Shown: one piece after another, positions 1 through 10,305 of the stretch
How positions within the stretch are numbered: position 1 is the first letter of the stretch
Layout of the letters: every line of letters begins with the position of its first letter
Translations under genes and position numbers: made by a program
Notes under the pieces: model-generated
The model's database searches: none
The model's input: the letters and a program-made list of their open reading frames with translations, nothing else
Told to the model about the DNA's origin: nothing
Assembly: GCA_039720395.1 (NCBI GenBank)
Contig: CM077833.1
Location: 3,866,797 to 3,930,796 of the forward strand
Direction: 5' to 3'
DNA length: 64,000 nt
DNA from: Liquidambar formosana
Taxonomy: Eukaryota; Streptophyta; Magnoliopsida; Saxifragales; Altingiaceae

Positions 1-109
1 GCATATCATATATTCCATTCACCCATTCATGCATAATAAGCAAATAAAAACAGAAAATAAAGAAAAGAGAAAAGAGACCTAGGATACTTGGATCCTAGAA
101 CGGACTTAT
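1..109 (-). repeat. Antisense fragment of the giant G-element LTR
   Basis: The reverse complement of this stretch follows the 5' LTR of the large gypsy element around 32885-33000. It shares the shoulder around a palindromic AGTATCCTAGG motif and then the T/C-rich tract leading to ATGAATGAATG. Identity is clearly below that between the two LTRs of the main G copy, so this is a separate, older copy in the opposite orientation. It ends where an M-family LTR begins at 110, which implies that the LTR inserted into it. Confidence 0.6.
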
Positions 110-1615
110 TGTTAGGATTATGCCTTAGAGCCAATCATAGAGATGATTGTTTAGGGATTAGGAACAATCAATTGATTTCATTTATGCATGTCACATTTAT
201 TATTGATTTAATAAAAGGGCTTATTCTATTATTTTTATATGCATCATTTATATTTACATAATATGTCCATGGAGTTAGAGTTGAGAATATGAAATTACAA
301 AGGGTTGTAATTTTGAGACTGTAAATATATCTCTGTACTAAACTCCTAAAACATTCCTAATTGAAGGTTCACTATGATGGACAGTAATGAACCATAGGAC
401 TAGCACTTGTTAGGTTGACTCTATAGGAGGATAGCTAGTCTCAAGCTATTTGTGTGGAGACACTACAACCAATAAGTGGGTGCCTATTATAAGAATAGGT
501 ACACTGAATGTGACCAAAGATATGAGATAAACTGAATGGAGTTTTAACCTGCCTGTCAATCAGTTTCTCATTGTTATAGTGGTACAAGTAATCCTTAGAC
601 CTGAGACACCATGGTTGTTTAATGCATGTAGCTTTAGAAGTTTGATAACACTAAGTGCAGATCCTATTCAGGGGTCTGTAAGGGTGTTTATTGGCCCTAC
701 TGCTATGTGTGTGAAGGCATGTGAGTGATCAACAAGGAATCCATCACTCTCAGGAAAAAGGGAGTGAATGTCTCATATAGCATTCATTGAATATAACTCA
801 TTAAATCCATGGGCCCATGGTAGAATGAATATGGAAAGGAGTTTCCATAAGTTCATCATTGAGTTGATATTAATGAATGAGTATAAAGTAATTGAACTAG
901 GGACTTGACAGACTTCCATGTCCTATTAGTTCAATTGGAGACATTGTGTTGATGGAAGGATGGAATTGTAACCTGTAAACTATAACAGAAGGGTTCTTTG
1001 TAAATGACTATTCAGCTCATTAAGGACCACACCATGAGCCATATGCTAGGTGTTATTCATGGTTAGTAGAAGCCCTAATTGATATAAATGAGTTATAATC
1101 AATTAGGGAATTGGAAGGAGTTCCAATTAGACCCTCTAATGGAAAGAGTTCCATTGTGCACATCTCGTGCTATCCCTACTACTTGATGATGTGAACCCAA
1201 TGGGTCACACATTGATCATGCTAAAAGAGCTTGAAAGTCTAGGAGAGAAAGGGCATAAGTGAATAAAAGAATTGTTCTTAAGGGGCAAATTTATATGGGA
1301 TATAAATTAGAGGGGTTAAGTTGCAATTATGTATAATTACAACTTAACTCATATGAGGAATAGGATTCCTCACTAGGGCCGGCCCTATTAGTGGGCTATA
1401 TATAGCCTCACATGTGATGTGATGACATCACTTGAAACATAATTCATTCTCCCCAAGGGCTGGCCGAATTTCACAAGGAGGCTCTCTCTCTCTCTCCCTC
1501 TTCTCCACCTCTAGCAACAACAAGGAAGAAGAAGGAAAGGACTTCAAGTTCAAGCTAGGTGTGGATACCGTTGGAGGCAGCACACTTGGGCTGCTCATTC
1601 ACTGCTGTCCGGAGA
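110..1615 (+). mobile_element. M-family LTR, right end lost in the gap
   Basis: It starts with TGTTAGGATTATGCC, the same 5' end as the five other M LTRs in the window, and follows them colinearly to the conserved segment that ends CTGTCCGGAGA. The last 150-200 bp, with the CA terminus, are missing in the N run. A TATA-like box (CTATATATAG, about 1396-1405) precedes the CT-rich leader. It belongs to the LTR subtype with AAATTTATATGGGATATAAATT, like the solo LTR at 25134. Solo LTR or full element cannot be decided. Confidence 0.85.
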
Positions 1616-1715
1616 NNNNNNNNNNNNNNNNNNNNNNNNNNNNNNNNNNNNNNNNNNNNNNNNNNNNNNNNNNNNNNNNNNNNNNNNNNNNNNNNNNNNN
1701 NNNNNNNNNNNNNNN
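1616..1715. other. Assembly gap of 100 N
   Basis: Exactly 100 N, the usual placeholder for a gap of unknown size. The left flank stops inside an M LTR and the right flank starts in unrelated DNA leading into the CACTA element. The LTR end, the CACTA 5' terminus and the first 813 bp of the copia-2 5' LTR should all lie in the missing sequence, so it is probably much longer than 100 bp. Confidence 0.95.
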
Positions 1716-2253
1716 TCACCAAACCTCCAGTAAATTATGCCAGTATATGTTATTATTTTATTGTTACACCCTTAATTGCCGAGCATAGAACAAGAGGTCA
1801 GTGCTAACTTAGCCTAGAAATTGTCATTATAACCAGTTCCTTTTTCCCTACATCAATAACTTGTGAAATATTTTACCCAATTCCTTCTACTCTAGCCTTG
1901 CCAAATAGTTTGAAGGGACACACCAGACCAATTCACGTAATGAATATTAACTTATACTCCAGTCTTATTCAATGTTTTAAAAGGAGTGGACGTAAGGGGG
2001 GGCGTTTTTCCTCCAATCTTAAATTGAATGTGATTGCTTTTGTTATTTTATTTGTCTCTTTTTCTTTCTTTCTTTCTTTCATTCATTTTATATTGAGAAT
2101 TGAATTGTGAGTATTTGAGTCATTGTTTAAACAAGTTAGTTTATAAAAATAATAACAGGTTTACAAGTTGCTAATGGTATATAACAAATTTTTTTGTATA
2201 TATATTATTAAAAAAAAATCCATTCATAAGGTATTTTTGGATGTGCATACAAT
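1716..2253. other. Non-coding stretch left of the CACTA transposase gene
   Basis: There is no convincing coding region. It holds T-rich tracts (2040-2100) and a poly-A run just before the TNP2 start. It has neither a CACTA terminus nor the GCGACGAC repeats seen at the other end of the transposon, so the CACTA 5' end is not here. It is probably CACTA 5' internal or promoter sequence. Confidence 0.5.
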
Positions 2254-5120
2254 ATGTCAATCGACAAATCTTGGATGACGATTAGCAATAGGGCATGTGA
2301 TGCATATGATAAAGGAGTTATGGAGTTTTTAGACTTTGCGTTTAATCGTATTAGGGATAGTGATAACAAGATCAGGTGTCCATGTATAAATTGTAACAAT
2401 ATGGTTCGAAAGACCAGAGATGAAGTGCATTATGATCTTTTGTGAAAAGGGATAGTTGGAACTTACACCACATGGTACTGTCACGGAGAAAGAATAGGAG
2501 AACCCTTGATTGAGGATGATGATGATGATAATGATAATGACGATGAGGATGATGAATGTGATGACATGCACAACTTGATAATGGATACTCATGGGCATAC
2601 AATGGCTACTCCTTATGCAACTGAGGATTTAAATGGGATTAAAACTGAGACGCCTAATGTGGAAGCTGAGAAATTTTATAGATTGTTGACGGATGCTGAG
2701 CAAAAACTATACCCGGGATGCGAAAAGTACTCGAGGTTATCCTTTATTATTAAGTTGTTGCACTTAAAGTGCCTTAATGGGTGGAGTAACAATTCTATTA
2801 GCATGTTGTTGGAATTTTTAAAGGATGCATTTCCAGAAGCTAAGTCATTGCCAGATTCTTACTATGAGGCTAAGAAGATAATTAAAGATCTTGGTCTTGA
2901 TTACATAAAGATAGAGGTTTGTGAGAACGATTGTGTTCTATACTGGAAACAGCATGCAAAGGCAACACAATGTCCGGTGTGTAGCCTTTCTAGATGGAAA
3001 ACGGATGGGGGCGATAACAAAAGTAAAAAAACCCCGTGGAAGGTTTTGCGTTATTTCCCACTCAAACAAAGGCTTCAAAGGCTATTTATGTCATCAAAAA
3101 CAGCTGCATACATGAGATGGCATCACGAAAGCCATGTGGATGATGGAGTCTTACGGCATCCAGCTGATGCTGAGACGTGGAAAGATTTTGACCGCACTCA
3201 TGAGTCATTTTCTTTAGATCCTCGTAATGTTAGACTTGGGTTAGCAAGTGATGGGTTCAATCCATTTGGAAACCTGAGCATTAATCATAGCACATGGCCA
3301 GTTGTCGTTGTCCCATACAATTTACCACCATGGATGTGTATGAAGCAACCGATTTTTTTGTCGTTGCTTATTCCTGGACCTAAAGGCCCTGGTAATGATA
3401 TTGATGTGTATATGAGGCCATTGATAGACGAGTTAAAAGAGTTGTGGGACATTGGGGTGGATACATATGATGCATCGAAGAAACAGAATTTTCGAATGAG
3501 GGCTGCAGTTATGTGGACAATTAATGACTTTCCCGCACATGCAAACTTGTCAGGATGGAGCACTAAGGGTAAATTGGCATGTACTTGTTGTCAAGGTGAG
3601 ACTAATTCTAGGCAGTTAAAAAATGGACACAAAAAGAGTTATATGGCTCATCGACGGTACTTGCCACGTGATCATAAATGGCGAAATCAGAAGGCACAGT
3701 TTGACAATACAAGAGAAAAGAAAGCTGCTCCTAAGCGTCAAACTGGAGATGATGTTTTTAACCAATTGCGTCTCCATAAGCAGGTTACATTCAGAAAGGT
3801 TGTGGATAAACAAGGGAAGGCTGTGGATAAACAGAAGCTACCAGGGTTTGGATTGACGCATAACTGGACAAAACATAGTATCTTCTTTGAATTGCCTTAT
3901 TGGAGGACCTTGAAATTGCGTCATAATTTGGACGTAATGCATATTGAGAAGAATGTAAGCGCCAATGTGCTTAAGGAGAAAATGAACATTGGACTAAAAC
4001 CGAAAGAAAAGTTAAACAGTCGTAATGATTTAAAGGAGATGAATATTAGGCACTCACTTCATCCAAGAGAGGTGAATGGCAGGACTATGCTGCCTCGTGC
4101 ATGTTATGAGTTGACGCATGAGGAGAAAATAACCCTATGTACATGGTTGAAGGAGTTGAAGGTTCCAGATGGATATTCTACAAACTTATCTCGGTGTGTT
4201 AACACCAATGAAGGCAAGATTTCTGGAATGAAAAGCCATGATCATCATGTCTTTTTGGAGCGATTACTCCCACTCGCTATTCGTGACTTATTGCCGAGAC
4301 ATGTATGTGATGCCTTAATTGAGCTTAGTATTTTCTTTAGAGATATATGCTCCAAGGTGTTACACATTGAAGATCTGGATCGTCTAGAACATCAAATTGC
4401 ATTAACCCTATGCAAATTGGAAAGGATATTTCCACCATCATTCTTTAATGTCATGGAGCATTTGCCTATCCATCTACCGTGGGAAGTTAAAGTTGGTGGG
4501 CCAGTACAATACAGGTGGATGTACCCTATTGAAAGGTAATGTAACATTTTTTTAATTACGATTCTTTATGCCCTATTGAATTATGTTTTGATTTTTAATT
4601 GGTTGGTGTGAATTAGGTATTTACGCACTTTAAAGTCTTATGTCCGTAATAAAGCTTGGCCAGAAGGTTCCATTGCAGAAGGGTACCTCTCGGAGGAATG
4701 TTTGACATTTTGCTCATTATATTTGCATGGTGTTGAAACAAGGTTTAATCGAAAAGAACGAAATTATGATGGAGGTGTCATAAATATTGAGGGACGATTA
4801 TCTGTGTTTTCACACTCAGGTTGTGCTTTTGGGAAATCAATTACGCACTTCCTAAGTAATGATGAATATCAGGCTGCGAGATTATATGTGCTGGAAAATT
4901 GTGAAGAAGTCGTACAGTTTATTGAGTAAGATACTAGATGATTTATTTATAACTTTTATTATAAGACATTGTATATAGATTAATGTTAGATGATATATTT
5001 AACTACATTTTGTGCGGAGAACACAAAAAGATACTTGAACAAGCTCATGTTAGAAATATTGATCAAATGCATAAAGAAGAGTTTGTGCAATGGTTTGAAC
5101 AGCATGTGAGTTTGACATCT

Positions 5121-5159
<39 letters not shown>

Positions 5160-6152
5160 ATGATGATCAGGTAAGCACGTGCTGATATAACTTATATCAA
5201 AACCTGCATTGGGAGTTGTACCTTATGCATTAGTGGGATGTGAGGTGCATTGAATCAATGCAAGGGGTAGAACCCCCAATGCATAGTGCGGATGTAACTT
5301 ATATCAGCACATGCTGATGGGATCACTTCTGTATATATAAATATATATATATATGTATATAGATAGTAGTTAATCAATGGGGATATGATAATAATTCATC
5401 TCCTTTAATTGTTTTAACAGGTGACGCAATTATATAGGGACAGCAATGGGCAAGTTGACGAGCAAATGCTTTCATTAGCTCGAGGTCCTGAGAAGCGTGT
5501 TACATGTTGGAGCGGCTATAATGTCAATGGTTTTAGATTCAACACCAAAAAATATGAAAAAGTTAAAAAGACACAAAATAGTGGAGTGATGGTAAGAGGG
5601 GAATCTCAAAAAGAGGAGATGAACTACTATAGAGAGTTAGTAAATGTAGTTGAATTGCATTATACAGGTGGTAATAGAGTTGTATTGTTTAAATGTGATT
5701 GGTGGGATATTGCACACTTAGGAAGTGGATTCAAAATAGATCAACATGGATTCATAAGTGTAAATTCCTCACAAAGGTTGAACACTAGTGAGCCATTTGT
5801 GCTAGCATGTCAAGCTACTCAAGTTTTTTATGTAAAGGGAATAAAAGACCCTGATTGGTATATTGTGGTTAAGACAAAACCGAGAAATTTGTTTGACATG
5901 CCTTCAGGGGAAGATGAGCATTCCCAAGATGATGATGCATACCAAGAATCTGAGCTGAACATTGTTCTTACGCCTGCACATGAAGAAAACAACATGGATG
6001 AAGAAGTTGTTTGGAATAGGAATGATGTGGAGGGAGAAATTATAGATGAAAATGTTGTGTTGAAGGAGAAGGCTAATCAAAACAATGATGATAACATTAC
6101 TGATGATGACAGTGATGCCTTTGACATTGATGAGATGTTGGTTGATGATTAA
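2254..6152 (+). CDS. TNP2-type CACTA transposase (one in-frame stop)
   Basis: This is the transposase gene of the CACTA element. My model has exons 2254-4535, 4617-4925, 4979-5105 and 5421-6152. All introns are GT-AG and all phases agree, giving about 1149 residues. Domain order fits the family: a transposase-associated N-terminal domain (residues 1-85, with a CPCINC motif), the Tnp2 core (about 300-450, including GLASDGFNPFG and a CTCC pair), DUF4218 (about 655-860, across intron 1) and DUF4216 (about 970-1050, with FKCDWWD). A poly-Asp stretch follows the first domain, and the tail is acidic. A TGA at 2443-2445 interrupts otherwise continuous homology, so this copy is probably inactive unless the stop is an assembly error or the downstream Met at 2506 is used. 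Family assignment is confident; exon edges are inferred. Confidence 0.85.
5122..5158. repeat. (AT)n microsatellite in TNP2 intron 3
   Basis: A nearly pure AT dinucleotide run. Further AT-rich dinucleotide sequence lies at 5330-5362, on the other side of the inverted-repeat element. Confidence 0.9.
5162..5327. mobile_element. Hairpin MITE-like element in TNP2 intron 3
   Basis: The two ends are imperfect inverted repeats of each other. CACGTGCTGATATAACTTAT near the left end faces ATATCAGCACATGCTGAT near the right end, and the arms continue through the TGCATTGGG.GTT motif. The whole unit of about 165 bp can fold back on itself. It has no coding capacity. Flanking AT repeats suit an element that targets TA. 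Edges are approximate because the flanks are low complexity. Confidence 0.65.
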
Positions 6153-6357
6153 ATAACGACAGAGTTGTTTTTGTTGCTTTTTTGGTATTTCGAGTTTGAG
6201 AATCTAATGAATTATTATAAAGTTAAATGGATATTGTTACAAATCAATTTATATATGTTATCATTCACTTGATTATTCATCATATTTTATTTTATTTTTA
6301 TTTTGCTTTATAATTGTTATTATTATCTCTCTTATGTAAATTGTTACTACTTATCCA

Positions 6358-8976
6358 ATGTTAGTAAAGTGCACAGATATGTTAGAAAAGGGAAAGGGCC
6401 AACGGAAGAGGAGTGCTAATGGCCTCTCTGCTGCTTCTCACAAAAAGCAAACTAATTCACATAATGTGTTTCCTATGAGAGATCAGACTCAACAAACTAA
6501 TTCACAGGATGTGCTTCCTAGAAGGATTCAAACAGTAAGACAAACTAATTCCCGAGAAGTGGCTCATGGAATGGTTAAAACAGGGCAGGCTAATTTAGAG
6601 AGTATGGTTTCTACAAGCGCTCAAATAGTGCAAACCAATTCACAGCCTGCAGTGCCTACAAGTAATGGTGTAGGGCCTTCTAATAATCAATCTATTATCC
6701 AACCACGTCGTGAAGGTATTTGTATTAGTTATGACATAATAATTTATATATGCATGCATTTATTGATACATAGTTTTGCATAGTTTCTACATACAAAGTT
6801 TCATATATATATATATATATACATACACACATATTTTGTTAAACAGATTCTATAACAACGAAAAACAAGAAAGGTCGAGGGAAAGCAAAGGGCATCACAG
6901 GAATGAAACCAGGGGAGAAGATAGATTGCCAGATATATGATGGGAGGTTTGTGAAACAATGGGATTAATTGCTTGGTTTATTATATTGAAACTTCCATAT
7001 TGATGTTTCTATTGCATGCATTTTAGGTTTCTTCTTTCAAAGGCAAGGTCAGAGGTTGCTGTGCAATTGAAACAACTTATTACAGGACCATATAAGGCAT
7101 GGAATGAGTTTCCCATATCTGATAAGGATACTATTTGGTCGCGTTTTAAGGTACATTGAAATTATGTCATAAAATTAACTTTTGTATTTTTATCTAGCAT
7201 AAGTGTGATAAATGTTTTAAATAATTTTGAATTTTCTTTTTTATAGGACCATTTTGCATTTGATTGTTCGGAGGAAGAAGCACGTAAAGCATTTGAGGAT
7301 AATGCATCAAGGACATATTACAACGTTATGCATAGGACTCGCAAAGATGTTTTTCAACAATATAAGACTACTGCAGAGCGTTACAAGAACAACCCTGACT
7401 TTATTACCCCAGATATTTGGCGTCAGCTAGTTGATTATTGGATGAGTGAGGATTTTCAGGTGAATTCTAGATGATTTTATCTTACTTAAAATAGATGTAT
7501 AAAAATTTATTCTTAAATTGTTAACAAAATTGAATATTATGCTATTATCAACTTTTTAATTTACATAGAAAACAAGTGAGAGGAATTCAGCAAATCGAAA
7601 AAAGAATGAAATTTCCCACACCTCAGGCTCTGTTCCATTTGCTCAGCACCGGCAAGCTAAGGTATGTGTATTTATTGAAGTGTATTTAATTTGTTGCAAT
7701 TAAAATGTTCTTTGATGTCAACTCTTTTTATTTGTAGGCTAATGAGATTGGATATGAGCCTAGCCCTATAGATATGTGGAAGATAACTCATTCGAAAAAG
7801 AAGAAAGATGTGGAGGATGGTGTAGATTGGGGCTGTGAAAAAGCAAAAAAAATTTATGTATGTCAATTTTTTTTTCTTTTTAAAGGGAAACAATATTAAC
7901 ATGCATTTGTTGAGTCGTCTTCATAGTGATTGGTTATTTTCATGCAACTTCAATTTTTTAGGAAGACCTTGAGGTAGTGAGGTCTACTGCTACTTCACAG
8001 GGGGAGTCATGTGATGATATTCAGGTTTATCGACAGGTATACGATTTTATGAAACATAAATTGTTGTTTTTTGTTTTGGATAAGTTGACAATATATGATG
8101 GGAGTACTTTATAATCAGGTGGTAGGAGATCCTAAACATGGTCGAGTGTTAGGATATGGTGCGGGTAAAAAACCTTCAAGTTTATATAAGTCACAATCAA
8201 GACAAAGCTGTAATGATAAGTGTCATGAGGATCGTGAAAGGGAGAATGAGGAGTTTAAGGCTAAGGTGTGGGAGGAGATAAAGGCTGAAGTGCGAGAAGA
8301 GGTAAAGGCAGAGGTGCAGGCTCAAATACCATTACTTGTAGCGGATGTGTTGCGGTCTATGGGCATTTCTTCAACACAATATTTGCAACCTTCAATTGAG
8401 GTACTTGACTATTCTATGTTTAACATTTGTAAATTTTTTTTAAGAGACTTGTTGATACTTCCTTTAAGTTACCTTCTATGAGAATGTGCTCATAAAATAA
8501 TGCATAGTGCGAGATTGACATTGCATTATTTATATGTAATGATAATAACAATAGGAATTCTCTTGCATAAAGAAGAATTCTTATTGTTAATACGTAATGA
8601 CATTGCATTATTTATATATCCAAATGTGTACATAATATCAAATATGCATTTCTTAATTAAAAAACATTCTCACGACTAATAGTATGTTGTAGTGTGCATT
8701 TCGTTGCATATGCCTGATCTAGTGTCTAGTAGCCTATAAGTTGTATATTTGATGTGAAATATATGTTATTTTATATACATACCAATAATTATGTATTTCT
8801 CATATATAGTTACTAATATTTTACAGGTTAATCGAGCTAACGGGAATACAAGTACAGTAGGAAATGAGAATACAACTATAGCAAAAGATGGGGATACAAA
8901 TATGGAGGGAGATGAGGATTCAGAGTGCAATGAGGATGAATTTGAAGAAGATGATCTTGAAGATGATATCGTCTAA
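6358..8976 (+). CDS. TNPA-type CACTA protein (Transposase_24-like), nine exons
   Basis: Second CACTA gene, about 200 bp downstream of the transposase. Exons: 6358-6715, 6847-6946, 7027-7150, 7247-7459, 7569-7661, 7738-7857, 7962-8036, 8119-8400 and 8827-8976. Every junction is GT-AG, all phases agree and no stop intervenes, giving about 504 residues. The N-terminus is Ser/Asn/Gln-rich with basic patches. Residues about 150-270 look like the plant Ptta/En/Spm Transposase_24 domain (FLLSKARSEVAVQLK then a W-rich segment). A charged heptad-like helix lies in exon 8 (EEIKAEVREEVKAEVQA), and the C-terminus is strongly acidic. Known TNPA proteins bind subterminal repeats and cooperate with TNP2. 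The start Met is the first in frame and is the least certain point. Confidence 0.75.
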
Positions 8977-9189
8977 CTGATATTGCTATATTTTTAAAAT
9001 TTTTTTAGTATTTAGGCACTCAATTTTATAGCGTGATAAATTTTGGGGTATATTTATGTTTTATATGGATTTTTGGCTCACTAGAATTTTTATTATTTAA
9101 TGAATATTTGATATTGGTAAACAGATGTTGGTTTCTTAATGAATTATGCATGGTTATCCTAATTATATTGTGAATTAATATGTAGTATA
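8977..9189. other. CACTA 3' untranslated region
   Basis: AT-rich sequence between the TNPA stop and the subterminal repeats, with no coding signal. It probably holds the TNPA 3' end. Confidence 0.5.
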
Positions 9190-9954
9190 ATTTTTTGTGA
9201 TAACAAATTGTGTCGTCACGATTCTTTAATGCTATGAGAATTTTTATACGTTCTTTGCGACAACTTTTGAAATCGTTGCAAATGTTTATAATGATGACTT
9301 TTTCATCATTTGCGACGACTTCATACCATTGCAAAATGTGTTTTTCTTGACAAATTGTGACTTTAGTGATGACATTAGTTTGTTACTAAAAAACCTTTTT
9401 GCGACGACTTAATGCTTCGTCGTTATTATCATTTGCGGTGATATTTTTTAAACATTTGCAACGACGTTTGTAGTCGTCACAAATATTTATAGTGACGGCT
9501 TTTTAATTATGTGCGACGACATTTAATATCGCAATATTTGTTTTTTGTGACAACTTTTGATTTTTTGTTATGATATTTTGTTGTCACTAAAAAAACATTT
9601 TGCGACGACTTTATGGTTGGTTGTAATTGTCATTTGCGACAGTTTGCTGCAACGACTTTTGAAGTTGTCACAAATAGTTATAGTGACAGCTTTCTAAATA
9701 TTTGCGACGACCTTTAGTTTTTGCAAACGTTGGATTTTGTGACAACTTTTTTATTTTTTACGACGACATTTGGTCGTTACTAAAAAAATGTATTTGCGAT
9801 AACTTCATTATGTCGTCGCGATTGTTATTTGCGACGAGGCTTTTTACGACGACCCTGCGACGACTTAAAAGTCGTCACAAATAGTTATAGTGACGACTTT
9901 TTCATCATTTGCGACGACTTTCGCCCATCACAAAATGTATATTTTCTTGTAGTG
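9190..9954 (+). repeat. CACTA 3' subterminal repeats and terminus
   Basis: The motif TGCGACGACTT and its partner AAGTCGTCACAAAT recur about ten times in both orientations, for example near 9311, 9402, 9513, 9601, 9699, 9847 and 9911. They often come as GACGACTTTT...TTTGCGACGACTT units around AGTTATAGTGACG. Subterminal arrays like this are the binding sites of TNPA proteins. The last bases, TTTTCTTGTAGTG, form the CACTA terminal repeat. Confidence 0.85.
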
Positions 9955-10104
9955 CTGTAAGTTTGTGAATTTCCAGAATTTATTTCGGTTTCTATTATAT
10001 TCTGTATTCTTTATATTTGTGTAATTCAGAATAATTCGTGTATTATATGCATACTGTTTTGACAGAATTATACATAAGTAATACAATACAAATATTTTCC
10101 AACA
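9955..10104 (+). repeat. Copia-2 5' LTR remnant
   Basis: The last 150 bp of the LTR, ending CCAACA, nearly identical to 15665-15814. The first 813 bp should lie left of the CACTA element and are not in the window. The 200 bp that follow (10105-10305) are an AT-rich leader with repeated TTCTGTATTATA-type words and no coding signal. Confidence 0.85.
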
Positions 10105-10305
10105 ATCTTAAGACAGATTTTCCTTTCTGTTTACTTTGTAAATTCTGTTAATTATAGTTTGTATATATCAGTTTAAATACTGTTTCATAATTCTGTGTAA
10201 TATAGAATATATTCTGTATTATATATTCTGTATTATAAATTCTGTGTTATATTGTTCTGTGTTATAAATTATATTAATTCTGGGTTGCATTTCTGTTTAA
10301 CAGAA

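Larger units (their letters stand above)
1716..9954 (+). mobile_element. CACTA (En/Spm) DNA transposon, 5' end missing
   Basis: The right end reads TTTTCTTGTAGTG, the reverse complement of a CACTACAAGAAAA terminus. It is preceded by about 700 bp of GCGACGAC/GTCGTCAC subterminal repeats typical of CACTA elements. Inside are the two classical genes in the same orientation, a TNP2-type transposase and a TNPA-type protein. The element ends exactly where copia-2 LTR sequence resumes (9955 aligns with 15665 of the 3' LTR), so it inserted into that LTR. The 3-bp duplication would be CTG, but the other copy is not visible. The 5' end lies in or beyond the gap. Confidence 0.9.

Noticed and set aside
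1432..1807. Open frames running through the N gap
   Set aside because: They exist only because N codons are not stops; the left part is LTR sequence.
9026..9334. Minus-strand ORF over the CACTA 3' region
   Set aside because: It runs into the subterminal repeats and has random composition.
10105..10305. Possible primer site just after the copia-2 5' LTR
   Set aside because: No TGGTATCAGAG-like sequence is present, and I could not match the adjacent bases to a tRNA end with confidence.
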